DNA of 14,592 nucleotides from an uncultured Eubacteriales bacterium (GCA_934256695.1 CAKQPE010000043.1:1-14592); one strand, 5' to 3'. Shown: positions 1 to 6,312, counted from the first letter of the stretch. Notes: generated by a model not told the origin, from the sequence alone. Made by a program: numbers and translations.

Positions 1-5
1 TCCTC

Positions 6-61
6 GTCGGAAATGAATTCCGACTGCGGATTCCATTCGGGAAACTCATTCGTTTCCCGAA
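6..61. repeat. Two adjacent perfect inverted repeats near the window edge
   Basis: The first repeat has 7-bp arms GTCGGAA (6-12) and TTCCGAC (18-24) around a 5-nt loop. The second has 10-bp arms TTCGGGAAAC (36-45) and GTTTCCCGAA (52-61) around a 6-nt loop. They lie 37 nt and more past the stop of the last minus-strand gene. Neither is followed by a T-run on either strand, so they are not clear intrinsic terminators. They are more GC-rich than the surrounding intergenic DNA and share the TCGG(G)AA / TTCC(C)GA arm pattern, which would fit a small palindromic repeat family. That last point is inference. Confidence 0.6.
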
Positions 62-97
62 CCCTTCCGCTTTATAATATAACTTTGTCTACGGTTT

Positions 98-433
98 TTA
101 TAGTTTTATCTCATAATCACGTATGCCGCGTTTTACAAATTCAATAAACTGTTCTCCCGTTTTGTTCTTCCAAACTCCCTGTAAGCCGGAAACAGAAACG
201 TCTACTGTAGTTTCTTTCTTGTCATCTGTTATAAGCACATTAAAAGTTACTATACCCTTTTGTCTTAACGGGTATCGTCTTTCATATACATATAAAAATA
301 CATCAGCATCGCCGACTTTTCTTTCAAAAGATATTTTCTCCTGCGGCGGAACTTCTTCTATAAGTATTTTTTCTATTTTATCTGCCAGTTCCTTTGCATT
401 TGCATTTTTTAAAGTTACACTGTAATGAGTCAT
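98..433 (-). CDS. Small protein of unknown function, paralog of the gene at 472-810 (possibly DUF6054-like)
   Basis: Predicted 111-residue soluble protein with no signal peptide, membrane segment or catalytic motif that I recognise. It aligns over its whole length with the neighbour at 472-810. Shared blocks are YSVTL near the N-terminus, a VY(E/D) mid-block, VLITDD, an SG turn and a C-terminal F-E-VKR...YE helix. The pattern of a strand-rich core with VYER and a late serine-glycine reminds me of the DUF6054 small proteins of Firmicutes, but this is from memory and unconfirmed. The ATG at 433 is preferred over the upstream ATG at 457 because GGAGTGA lies 5 nt before it and because the same position is conserved in the paralog. 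It is the last gene of a likely rqcP-led transcript. No function is assigned. Confidence 0.8.
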   Translation of the reverse strand: MTHYSVTLKNANAKELADKIEKILIEEVPPQEKISFERKVGDADVFLYVYERRYPLRQKGIVTFNVLITDDKKETTVDVSVSGLQGVWKNKTGEQFIEFVKRGIRDYEIKL

Positions 434-471
434 AAAAATCACTCCATACTTTTGCAATAAAAATATATCAA

Positions 472-810
472 CTACTTGTTTGTTTCGTATTCTTCAACTA
501 CTCGTTTTACAATCTCTGTAAACTTATTTTCTGCCGGAGTATAATCATTGAAGAAATTCCGTCCTCCCGACGATACTGCGTCAATGCTTATTTTGGAGCC
601 ATCATCTGTAATAAGCACACTGAGGCTTATAAGCCCTCTCATGTACCATACCGTTTTATCGTAAACATTGAAAATTATATTTACATTGTTCATTGTTTTA
701 ACAACAGAGGCTCTTTTTTCGGGCGTTACACCGTTTAAAACGGCATTATCTATTAATTCGGCAATTTCTTCAATATTTCCCTTTTCCAAAGTTACACTGT
801 ACTGTGCCAC
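472..810 (-). CDS. Small protein of unknown function, paralog of the gene at 98-433 (possibly DUF6054-like)
   Basis: Predicted 112-residue soluble protein, alignable end to end with its downstream neighbour, so the pair is a tandem duplication. Two GTG starts are possible. The one at 819 overlaps the rqcP stop as GTGA. The one at 810 sits 5 nt after AGAGTGA. The paralog has a nearly identical ribosome site and start at the position matching 810, so 810 is chosen. With that start, the rqcP stop codon lies inside the ribosome binding site, which suggests translational coupling. The protein has a central VYD, a VLITDD strand and a serine-glycine-glycine turn. No enzymatic motif is visible and the function is unknown. 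Confidence 0.8.
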   Translation of the reverse strand: MAQYSVTLEKGNIEEIAELIDNAVLNGVTPEKRASVVKTMNNVNIIFNVYDKTVWYMRGLISLSVLITDDGSKISIDAVSSGGRNFFNDYTPAENKFTEIVKRVVEEYETNK

Positions 811-815
811 AAAAA

Positions 816-1058
816 TCACTCTACACTTTCATACATAAGAGAGGCTTCTTCTTTTCTCGGGTTTTCGTTAAGGTTAAGCACTTTAACCTTTGTTGTGTTG
901 CTGCCGAAACGTATTTCTATAACATCGTTTATTTTTACGTCAACAGATGCCTTTGCGACTTTTCCGTTTACCGTTACTCTGCCTGCATCACAGGCTTCGT
1001 TTGCTATTGTCCTTCTTTTTATTATTCTTGAAACCTTTAAATACTTGTCAAGTCTCAT
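816..1058 (-). CDS. rqcP: S4-domain RNA-binding protein RqcP (YabO family), ribosome quality control
   Basis: An 80-residue protein that is almost entirely one S4 RNA-binding domain, opening MRLDKYLKVSRIIKRR and followed by A-GRV-VNG, the usual S4 alpha-L core. It closely resembles Bacillus subtilis YabO/RqcP. That protein works with RqcH on stalled 50S subunits, stabilising peptidyl-tRNA during addition of C-terminal alanine tails. Start 1058 is chosen over the ATG at 1088 because GGGGAGGT lies just upstream of it and the family begins with M-R-L-D. Position after an HU gene is common in Firmicutes. The spore genes yabP and yabQ, which often follow in sporeformers, are absent here, and two small unknown genes take that place. 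The gene lies directly downstream of the HU terminator with no visible promoter of its own, so it may depend on read-through. Confidence 0.88.
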   Translation of the reverse strand: MRLDKYLKVSRIIKRRTIANEACDAGRVTVNGKVAKASVDVKINDVIEIRFGSNTTKVKVLNLNENPRKEEASLMYESVE

Positions 1059-1086
1059 TGTTTTTACCTCCCCAATCGGTTTGTTC

Positions 1087-1115
1087 AAAAAAAGGTCTGC
1101 ATTAAAATGCAGACC
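1087..1115 (-). terminator. Intrinsic terminator after the HU gene
   Basis: A 9-bp perfect stem (1107-1115 with 1094-1102) and a 4-nt loop are followed on the minus strand by seven Ts (1093-1087). It lies 26 nt past the HU stop and about 30 nt before the rqcP start. Confidence 0.92.
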
Positions 1116-1140
1116 AAAAAATTATGTCTTGAAGAATATT

Positions 1141-1416
1141 TTATTTGTTTACAGCGTCCTTGAGAGCTTTACCTGCTTTGAACTTAGGTGCCTTAGAAGC
1201 TTCAATAATCATTTCTTCTTTTGTCTTAGGGTTTCTGCCGATTCTTTCAGCTCTTTCTGTTACTTCGAAAGTACCGAAACCTACTAACTGAACTTTACCG
1301 CCTTTAACGAGTTCTTCTGTTACAACTTCTTCAAAAGCTTTAATTGCCTTTTCAGCGTCCTTTTTGCTAAGTTCTGTTTTTTCTACTACAGCTGCTATCA
1401 ATTCTGATTTATTCAT
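1141..1416 (-). CDS. hup: DNA-binding protein HU
   Basis: A 91-residue histone-like nucleoid protein of the HU/IHF family. It begins MNKSELIAAVVEKTELSKKD, a typical HU helical dimerisation half. It then has the conserved VGFGTFEV strand and the beta-arm tip with GRNPKTKE, whose proline intercalates into bent DNA. Length equals the family norm. It bends and compacts the chromosome as a dimer. The ATG at 1416 is preceded by AAGGAGGA about 9 nt upstream. It has its own strong promoter and a leader of about 140 nt, and ends in a strong terminator, so it is mainly a single-gene transcript. Confidence 0.96.
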   Translation of the reverse strand: MNKSELIAAVVEKTELSKKDAEKAIKAFEEVVTEELVKGGKVQLVGFGTFEVTERAERIGRNPKTKEEMIIEASKAPKFKAGKALKDAVNK

Positions 1417-1475
1417 TAATGAATATCCTCCTTAATATAATTATTAATCGACCGCTCATTGCGTGTCAAAATCAG

Positions 1476-1496
1476 ATTTGAATTTTAAATTCAAAT
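1476..1496. repeat. 21-bp AT-rich palindrome in the HU leader
   Basis: Arms ATTTGAATTT (1476-1485) and AAATTCAAAT (1487-1496) are perfect reverse complements around one central base. The element lies 60-80 nt upstream of the HU start and well downstream of the predicted promoter. It could fold into a hairpin with a slightly opened loop or serve as a protein-binding site. No T-run follows it on the minus strand. Confidence 0.5.
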
Positions 1497-1564
1497 ACAC
1501 CAACCATCTGCACCATAGACCTTAAAAAGTCATCTTACCTTATCGGTAAAAAGTGCCTTTAATA

Positions 1565-1593
1565 TTTATAATATTTTCTCGGCTGTTTGTCAA
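1565..1593 (-). promoter_or_regulatory. Sigma-A-type promoter for the HU gene
   Basis: On the minus strand TTGACA (1593-1588) is separated by exactly 17 nt from TATAAA (1570-1565). The start site would fall near 1558, giving a leader of about 140 nt. The leader contains a short TTACC/GGTAA hairpin just after the start and the 1476-1496 palindrome. Confidence 0.8.
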
Positions 1594-1655
1594 GTAAATA
1601 TCCGTATTTCATAGGCTTTTTTTAAGATTTTAAAATGTTTTCGGAAAGATTTTCA

Positions 1656-1919
1656 TTACTTTGACATTTTTTCAATAAGATTTACAAGCTCATCTATTTT
1701 TTCATCTGAATTTCCACTGTCAAAAGCCGCCTTTACACAGCACTTCATATGCGAGCTTAATATTTCTCTGTTTACTTTTTTTAATATAGCTTCCGTAGAG
1801 GATACCTGCGCAGAAATATCTATGCAGTATCTGTCCTCTTCAATCATTTTAAGTATGCCGTCTATCTGTCCTCTCGCAGTTTTCAAAAGTCGGCATATCT
1901 TTGCATGGTCAGCCTGCAT
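1656..1919 (-). CDS. csoR: Copper-sensing transcriptional repressor CsoR
   Basis: An 87-residue all-helical DUF156/CsoR repressor. The Cu(I) ligand set is visible as Cys32, His57 and Cys61, with the spacing of known CsoR proteins (25 and 4 residues); Cys60 is an extra adjacent cysteine. The N-terminal helix carries the expected RLLKTARGQIDGI core. Apo-CsoR binds an operator and Cu(I) binding releases it. The ATG is in the TAATG junction with the copA stop, so the two genes overlap by one base and are probably translationally coupled, with AAGGGG upstream inside copA. A matching operator lies over the copA start site, so the operon should be self-regulated. No clear terminator follows. Confidence 0.95.
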   Translation of the reverse strand: MQADHAKICRLLKTARGQIDGILKMIEEDRYCIDISAQVSSTEAILKKVNREILSSHMKCCVKAAFDSGNSDEKIDELVNLIEKMSK

Positions 1920-2125
1920 TATTCTATCCCCTTAACCTCATATCCCGCTTCTGTAACGGCATCGGAAAGAACTTTGTCGCTTACTTCCTTGCTTTCTGTT
2001 ATATAAGCACATTTACCTTCAAGGTCAACTTTTGCACTTACACCGTCAATGGCATTAAGAGCCTTTTCTACTCTGCCTTGACAATGAGTACACATCATAC
2101 CTTCAATCATCATTTTCTTTTCCAT
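1919..2125 (-). CDS. copZ: Possible free CopZ-like copper chaperone from an internal in-frame start in copA
   Basis: The last 68 codons of copA form a complete HMA domain beginning MEKKMMIEGMMCTHC. The metal motif is GMMCTHC with Cys12 and Cys15 when numbered from this ATG. Stand-alone CopZ proteins are about this length. The ATG at 2125 is preceded by AAGGAGG with an 8-nt spacer. That is a better ribosome site than the one at the copA start. It is therefore plausible that ribosomes start here and make free CopZ, which would deliver Cu(I) to CopA. The site and the domain boundary are seen directly; actual internal initiation is inferred. The alternative is that the domain exists only as a fusion. 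Confidence 0.5.
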   Translation of the reverse strand: MEKKMMIEGMMCTHCQGRVEKALNAIDGVSAKVDLEGKCAYITESKEVSDKVLSDAVTEAGYEVKGIE

Positions 2126-4471
2126 TTTAAATTCCTCCTTATTTTCCTCAACAATTTCTGCAACTGCTTTTTTATTTTCGGCTTCTTTCTTATTTTTATA
2201 ATAAGAAGCGAATGTCGGTTTAAAGTTTTTCAATCGTAAAGCATTTGAAACAACAAATACGGAACTCATGCTCATTGCCGCCGCACCTATCATAGGATTA
2301 AGCTTAATACCCGTAAAAGGATAGAACAGACCTGCCGCAAAAGGTATGCCTATAATATTGTATATAAACGCCCAGAACAGATTCTGCTTGATATTGCGGA
2401 TAGTTGCCTTACTGAGCTGAACAGCGGCTACAGCGTCCATTAAATCGTTTTTAACAAGTACAATATCGGCACTTTCTATAGCTATATCTGTCCCTGCACC
2501 TATGGCAATACCCGTATCTGCCCTTACAAGAGCCGGAGCATCATTTATACCGTCTCCTATCATGGCAACCTTTCTGCCTTTTTCCTGAAGCTCTCTTATT
2601 TTTGCTTCCTTGTCCTGTGGAAGAACATCGCTTATTACGGTGTCAATTCCTACCTCGCCGCCTATTGCTTTTGCGGCAAGAGAATTATCACCTGTAAGCA
2701 TTATAACATCAATTCCCATTTTTTTGAATTCTTTAACTGCCTGAGCACTGGATTTTTTTACAACGTCTGCCACAGCTGTTATTCCTGCAATCTTTTTGTC
2801 AAAAGCAAAATAAAGAGGTGTTTTTCCCTTTGACGCAAATTCGTCTGCTTTATTTTTAGCTTCGGAAATATCTATTCCGTTTTCGTTCATCATAGCCGCA
2901 TTTCCGGCTGTAATTTCAGTTTTGTTTATAACACACTTAATTCCTCTGCCAGATACCGATTGGAAATTTTCCGCCGCATAAAGGTCAATGCCTTCTTCTT
3001 CGGCTTTCTGCACTATTGCTTCCGAAACAGGGTGTTCAGAAGATTTTTCGGCAGAAGCTGCAATTTTAAGAAATTCGTTTTTGTCTGTACCGTTGAATAC
3101 CTCTATATCCGTAACCTTTGGGTGTCCCTCTGTAACCGTACCTGTTTTGTCCATAACAACCGTATTTATAAGATGTGCATTTTCAAGACTTTCTGCCGAT
3201 TTAACAAGTATTCCGTTTTCCGCACCCTTTCCTGTACCTACCATTATGGCAGTAGGTGTGGCAAGCCCTAATGCACATGGGCAGGAGATAACCAGAACGG
3301 CAATTCCTATTGAAACAGCAAAGTTTACTCCGGCACCGACTAAAAGCCATATAACAGCCGCCGCTAATGCAATGCATATTACAACAGGGACAAACACACC
3401 TGCTACTTTGTCAGCAAGCTTGGCTATAGGTGCTTTTGATCCGCCTGCTTCTTCTACCAAATGAACAATCTGTGCAAGGGTTGTATCGTCACCGACTTTG
3501 TCTGCCTTAAATTTAAAACTGCCGTTTTTGTTTATTGTAGCACATACGGCTCTGTCACCTGCTTTTTTCTCAACAGGTATGCTTTCGCCTGTTATTGCAG
3601 ATTCGTCAACAAATGAAGTTCCTTCCACAAGAACACCGTCGGCAGGTATCGAACTTCCTGGCTTAACAACAACTATGTCACCTACAACAATATCCTTTGT
3701 GTCTATTTCCGTTTCTATGCCGTTTCTTACGACAATAGCTTTCTTTGGGGCAAGGTCCATAAGTTTTCTTATTGCCTCGCCTGTTTTACCCTTTGAACGT
3801 GCTTCGAAGAATTTTCCCAAAGTAATAAGAGTAAGAATCATTGAAGCCGATTCAAAATAAAGCTCCATCATTTCCATATGAGCCATGTCCGTGTTCCCTC
3901 TGCCCATATAGTAAGCCATTCTGAATATTGAAAATACACTGTAAAGAAAAGATGCTCCCGAACCTATGGCAACAAGTGTATCCATATTAGGCGATTTGTT
4001 AAAAAGGCTCTTGAAACCGTTTACAAAATATTTTTTGTTTACTATCATTACAGGCAAAGTAAGGAACAGCTGAACAAGAGCAAATATCATCATGTTCTCA
4101 TGTCCAAGCAGTATACTCGGCAGCGGTGCCTCCATCATATGACCCATTGATATATAGAATAATGGTATCATGAACAGGAACGATACTTTTAATCTGAACT
4201 TTGTGTTTTTAATTTCGTCCTCTGCCGCAGTATTTTTGCTGTCGCTTGCGGCGCTTTTTTCTCCTACGGGACTTGCTCCGTAGCCACCGCTTTCAACGGC
4301 AGAAACTATTTCGGATATTCCCGTTACGTTTTCATCATACTCAACTGTCATTGAATTTTGCAAAAGGTTTACATTAACGGTTTTTACGCCGTTTACCTTT
4401 GATACACTTTTTTCAACATGGGCACTGCAGGCTCCGCAGGTCATGCCTGTTACATCAAACTTACTTTTCAT
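1919..4471 (-). CDS. copA: Cu(I)-translocating P1B-type ATPase CopA with N- and C-terminal HMA domains
   Basis: An 850-residue membrane copper exporter that uses ATP to pump Cu(I) out of the cytoplasm. An N-terminal HMA domain has GMTCGAC at residues 9-15. The actuator has TGES at 294-297. The membrane metal site is CPC at 397-399. The phosphorylation motif DKTGT starts at Asp441, the nucleotide domain has the HP motif at 480-481, and the hinge is GDGINDAP from 639. YN at 704-705 and MSMSS at 733-737 in the last two membrane helices mark the Cu(I) subclass. After a charged linker, residues 783-850 form a second HMA domain of CopZ type. The ATG at 4471 is chosen over the codon at 4501 because GGAGGT lies upstream, though 11-12 nt away, and because the HMA domain begins here. 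It shares one transcript with csoR. Confidence 0.95.
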   Translation of the reverse strand: MKSKFDVTGMTCGACSAHVEKSVSKVNGVKTVNVNLLQNSMTVEYDENVTGISEIVSAVESGGYGASPVGEKSAASDSKNTAAEDEIKNTKFRLKVSFLFMIPLFYISMGHMMEAPLPSILLGHENMMIFALVQLFLTLPVMIVNKKYFVNGFKSLFNKSPNMDTLVAIGSGASFLYSVFSIFRMAYYMGRGNTDMAHMEMMELYFESASMILTLITLGKFFEARSKGKTGEAIRKLMDLAPKKAIVVRNGIETEIDTKDIVVGDIVVVKPGSSIPADGVLVEGTSFVDESAITGESIPVEKKAGDRAVCATINKNGSFKFKADKVGDDTTLAQIVHLVEEAGGSKAPIAKLADKVAGVFVPVVICIALAAAVIWLLVGAGVNFAVSIGIAVLVISCPCALGLATPTAIMVGTGKGAENGILVKSAESLENAHLINTVVMDKTGTVTEGHPKVTDIEVFNGTDKNEFLKIAASAEKSSEHPVSEAIVQKAEEEGIDLYAAENFQSVSGRGIKCVINKTEITAGNAAMMNENGIDISEAKNKADEFASKGKTPLYFAFDKKIAGITAVADVVKKSSAQAVKEFKKMGIDVIMLTGDNSLAAKAIGGEVGIDTVISDVLPQDKEAKIRELQEKGRKVAMIGDGINDAPALVRADTGIAIGAGTDIAIESADIVLVKNDLMDAVAAVQLSKATIRNIKQNLFWAFIYNIIGIPFAAGLFYPFTGIKLNPMIGAAAMSMSSVFVVSNALRLKNFKPTFASYYKNKKEAENKKAVAEIVEENKEEFKMEKKMMIEGMMCTHCQGRVEKALNAIDGVSAKVDLEGKCAYITESKEVSDKVLSDAVTEAGYEVKGIE
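2134..2140 (-). promoter_or_regulatory. Internal ribosome binding site inside copA, before the CopZ-like domain
   Basis: AAGGAGG on the minus strand lies 8 nt before an in-frame ATG (2125). It falls in the charged linker between the last membrane helix and the C-terminal HMA domain, exactly at the domain boundary. Confidence 0.55.
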
Positions 4472-4517
4472 GTTTATACCGCACCTCCGAAAGGTTATCA
4501 ATAATTTTTATCACTAC

Positions 4518-4530
4518 ACCCCCGTGGGGT
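4518..4530. promoter_or_regulatory. CsoR operator at the copA promoter
   Basis: Inverted repeat ACCCC (4518-4522), CGT, GGGGT (4526-4530), flanked by TATA on the promoter side. This is the G/C-tract pseudo-palindrome known for CsoR sites. It starts about 8 nt downstream of the -10 box, so it covers the predicted start site, where a bound repressor would block initiation. Confidence 0.85.
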
Positions 4531-4538
4531 ATATATAC

Positions 4539-4568
4539 ATTATATATATGCTAAAATAAGTTTGTCAA
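4539..4568 (-). promoter_or_regulatory. Sigma-A-type promoter for copA-csoR
   Basis: TTGACA (4568-4563) and TATAAT (4544-4539) are both perfect consensus hexamers separated by 18 nt on the minus strand. The start site is predicted near 4532, immediately before or within the CsoR operator, leaving a leader of about 60 nt. Confidence 0.88.
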
Positions 4569-4653
4569 GACTTATCTGTATATCTTCCTCAGGTGATAAA
4601 TATTATCTTTTTTTACAGCCTTTGCCTTCCATACATTTAAAAATAATTACTTT

Positions 4654-4686
4654 TGAGGGTAATTTTATATCGCAAAATTACCCTCA
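4654..4686 (-). terminator. 13-bp perfect hairpin between the DUF378 gene and the copA promoter (possible terminator)
   Basis: Arms TGAGGGTAATTTT (4654-4666) and AAAATTACCCTCA (4674-4686) pair perfectly around a 7-nt loop. The position, 55 nt after the DUF378 stop and before the copA promoter, suits a terminator or a 3'-end stabiliser. A canonical T-run does not follow at once on the minus strand; the tail starts with As and only reaches five Ts about ten bases later. An operator is the other option. Confidence 0.45.
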
Positions 4687-4692
4687 GACCCA

Positions 4693-4714
4693 ATTAAACA
4701 CAAGACGGTTTAAT
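4693..4714. repeat. Short inverted repeat downstream of the DUF378 gene
   Basis: Arms ATTAAAC (4693-4699) and GTTTAAT (4708-4714) flank an 8-nt loop. It is AT-rich and weak, 27 nt past the DUF378 stop. Function unknown. Confidence 0.35.
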
Positions 4715-4741
4715 ATAAAACTTCTCTGTTTTTAGGCACTG

Positions 4742-4957
4742 CTATTTTTTACTTTCATATATGCCGCAAAGCCTGCCATATATGCTTAAACTGTATAGAC
4801 CGGCAACACCTACAATGGCAAACATTATTCTGCTTATAAAACCGAGACTGCCATGGAACATAGCCGTAATAAGGTTAAAATCAAAAAATCCAACCAAACC
4901 CCAGTTTAAAGCACCTACTATAACAAGTGTCAGTGAAATCCAGTCAAGAATTTTCAT
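4742..4957 (-). CDS. Small DUF378-family membrane protein (YuzA-like)
   Basis: A 71-residue protein with two hydrophobic segments, about residues 7-25 and 38-60. The first carries the GALNWGLVGFFDFNLI stretch that I recognise as the DUF378 signature. The family is found in many bacteria and its role is not known. The ATG at 4957 is preferred because AAGGA lies 9 nt upstream; the in-frame GTG at 4966 has no workable spacing. It starts 55 nt after the M16 peptidase stop with no evident promoter or terminator between them, so the two genes are probably co-transcribed. It is unlikely to belong to the copper operon, which has its own promoter downstream. Confidence 0.85.
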   Translation of the reverse strand: MKILDWISLTLVIVGALNWGLVGFFDFNLITAMFHGSLGFISRIMFAIVGVAGLYSLSIYGRLCGIYESKK

Positions 4958-5012
4958 TAACTCCACTTCCTTTTATGTTATTTACAAATAATTCTGCCCT
5001 GTTAATATTTTT

Positions 5013-6278
5013 TTATTCTTTTAAAACAGCTTTAAGCCTATTTAAATCTAAGTTTTCCAAATTTCCACAGGCAGCTATTGATACTTTGTCAAAATCAAAA
5101 ATCAGTTCTGCTGCTTTCTTTACATCTTCAGCAGTGGCTTTTTCAGCTTCATTTATTATTTCCTCCTGCTCCTGTGCATAACCGAACATAAGCACAGACA
5201 CACCGTTTGATGTCATTCTGCTTAAAGTGCTTTCACCGCTTATTATAAAGCTGCTTATAAGCTGTGTTTTCGTTTTTCTTAAAATATCATGGGATATACC
5301 GTTTAATTTAATACTGTTTATACAATCTTTTATTATTAAACATACTTTTTCTGCCTGCAGCGGATTAAGTGCCGTATATATATTAAAAGAGCCTGTGTTT
5401 TCATATGCTGACGAAAAGCTGTATATTTCGTATGCAAGGCTGTTTTCTTCACGCACTTTCTGAAAAAGCATAGAACTCATTCCTCCGCCAAAAACAGTAT
5501 TTAATATTGCATATGGATATTTCATCTCTGTATTTCTTTTAAATGCCGGAAAAGAAATGCAAAGGTGAAGCTGTTCTGTATCCTTTTCTTCAAAGCCTAT
5601 AGCTGTTTTATACTTAACTTCTTCCGTATTATCTTCATTTACGGTTTCTGTTTTCCAATTTCCGAATACTTTCTCAAGTTTTTCTGTCATTTCTTTTGTA
5701 TCGAAATTACCTACAACGGAAATAACCGTATTATCTGTACGATAATGTTTTTTCATATACTCCTTTAATGTGTCCGAATTAAATTTGGATATAGTTTCTT
5801 CTGTTCCCAATATAGGGTGTGCAAATGTTGAACCACTCCATATACATTCCTGAAGAATATCCTGTACTTTTTCCTCCGGAGCATCATCATACATATTAAT
5901 TTCTTCTGTTATAACTTTACGCTCTTTTTCCAAATCTTTCTGGTCGAACTTTGAATTAAGGAACATATCACTAAGTACATCAAGTGCCAAATCAAAATGT
6001 TTGTCAAGTGTTCTGAAATGGTAGCATGTATATTCCTTTGACGTATATGCGTTTATCTGTCCGCCAATCTCGTCCATATCCTCTGCTATCTGTTTTGAGT
6101 TTCTTTTGTTCGTTCCTTTAAACATCATATGCTCTATAAAATGAGAAATACCCTCGTACCCCTTTATTTCGCTTGCAGAGCCGTTTTTTACGTATATACC
6201 GAAAGATATGCTTCTTACATAAGGAAGTTCCTCAAAAACGATTTTAACGCCGTTTGAAAGCTCTTTAATCTCTATCAT
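5013..6278 (-). CDS. M16-family zinc metallopeptidase (processing-peptidase-like, YmxG/MlpA type)
   Basis: A 421-residue pitrilysin-type protease of the short, cytoplasmic processing-peptidase-like class. The inverted zinc motif HFIEH is at residues 46-50 (His46, Glu49, His50). The third ligand is expected at Glu126 in the ITEEINMY segment, about 75 residues later, matching the family. The C-terminal half has a second, inactive-type M16 repeat with the GGGMSSMLFQKVREENSLAYE block that helps bind substrate. The length fits the bacterial family of about 410-430 residues. Its place just after pnp is shared with B. subtilis (pnpA to mlpA/ymxG), which supports this subfamily; its substrates are not known with certainty. 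The ATG at 6278 follows GGAGGTGCGGT. Confidence 0.93.
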   Translation of the reverse strand: MIEIKELSNGVKIVFEELPYVRSISFGIYVKNGSASEIKGYEGISHFIEHMMFKGTNKRNSKQIAEDMDEIGGQINAYTSKEYTCYHFRTLDKHFDLALDVLSDMFLNSKFDQKDLEKERKVITEEINMYDDAPEEKVQDILQECIWSGSTFAHPILGTEETISKFNSDTLKEYMKKHYRTDNTVISVVGNFDTKEMTEKLEKVFGNWKTETVNEDNTEEVKYKTAIGFEEKDTEQLHLCISFPAFKRNTEMKYPYAILNTVFGGGMSSMLFQKVREENSLAYEIYSFSSAYENTGSFNIYTALNPLQAEKVCLIIKDCINSIKLNGISHDILRKTKTQLISSFIISGESTLSRMTSNGVSVLMFGYAQEQEEIINEAEKATAEDVKKAAELIFDFDKVSIAACGNLENLDLNRLKAVLKE

Positions 6279-6312
6279 ACCGCACCTCCGATTTTTATTT
6301 AGTTTTTTATAA

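Noticed and set aside
1059..1088. Ten extra N-terminal residues on RqcP from the ATG at 1088
   Set aside because: That ATG lies right at the terminator T-run without a ribosome site, while the ATG at 1058 has GGGGAGGT and matches the family start.
1438..1470. Second TTGACA-17 nt-TAATAA match close to the HU start
   Set aside because: The -10 matches only three of six bases and the start site would fall on the ribosome binding site. The upstream promoter at 1565-1593 is much better.
1594..1655. Possible terminator after csoR
   Set aside because: The region is AT-rich with a direct AAAATCTT repeat but has no stable stem with a T-run.
4578..4613. GATAA/TTATC hairpin followed by seven Ts on the plus strand, resembling a terminator
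   Set aside because: The stem is only five AT-rich pairs and no plus-strand gene ends here.
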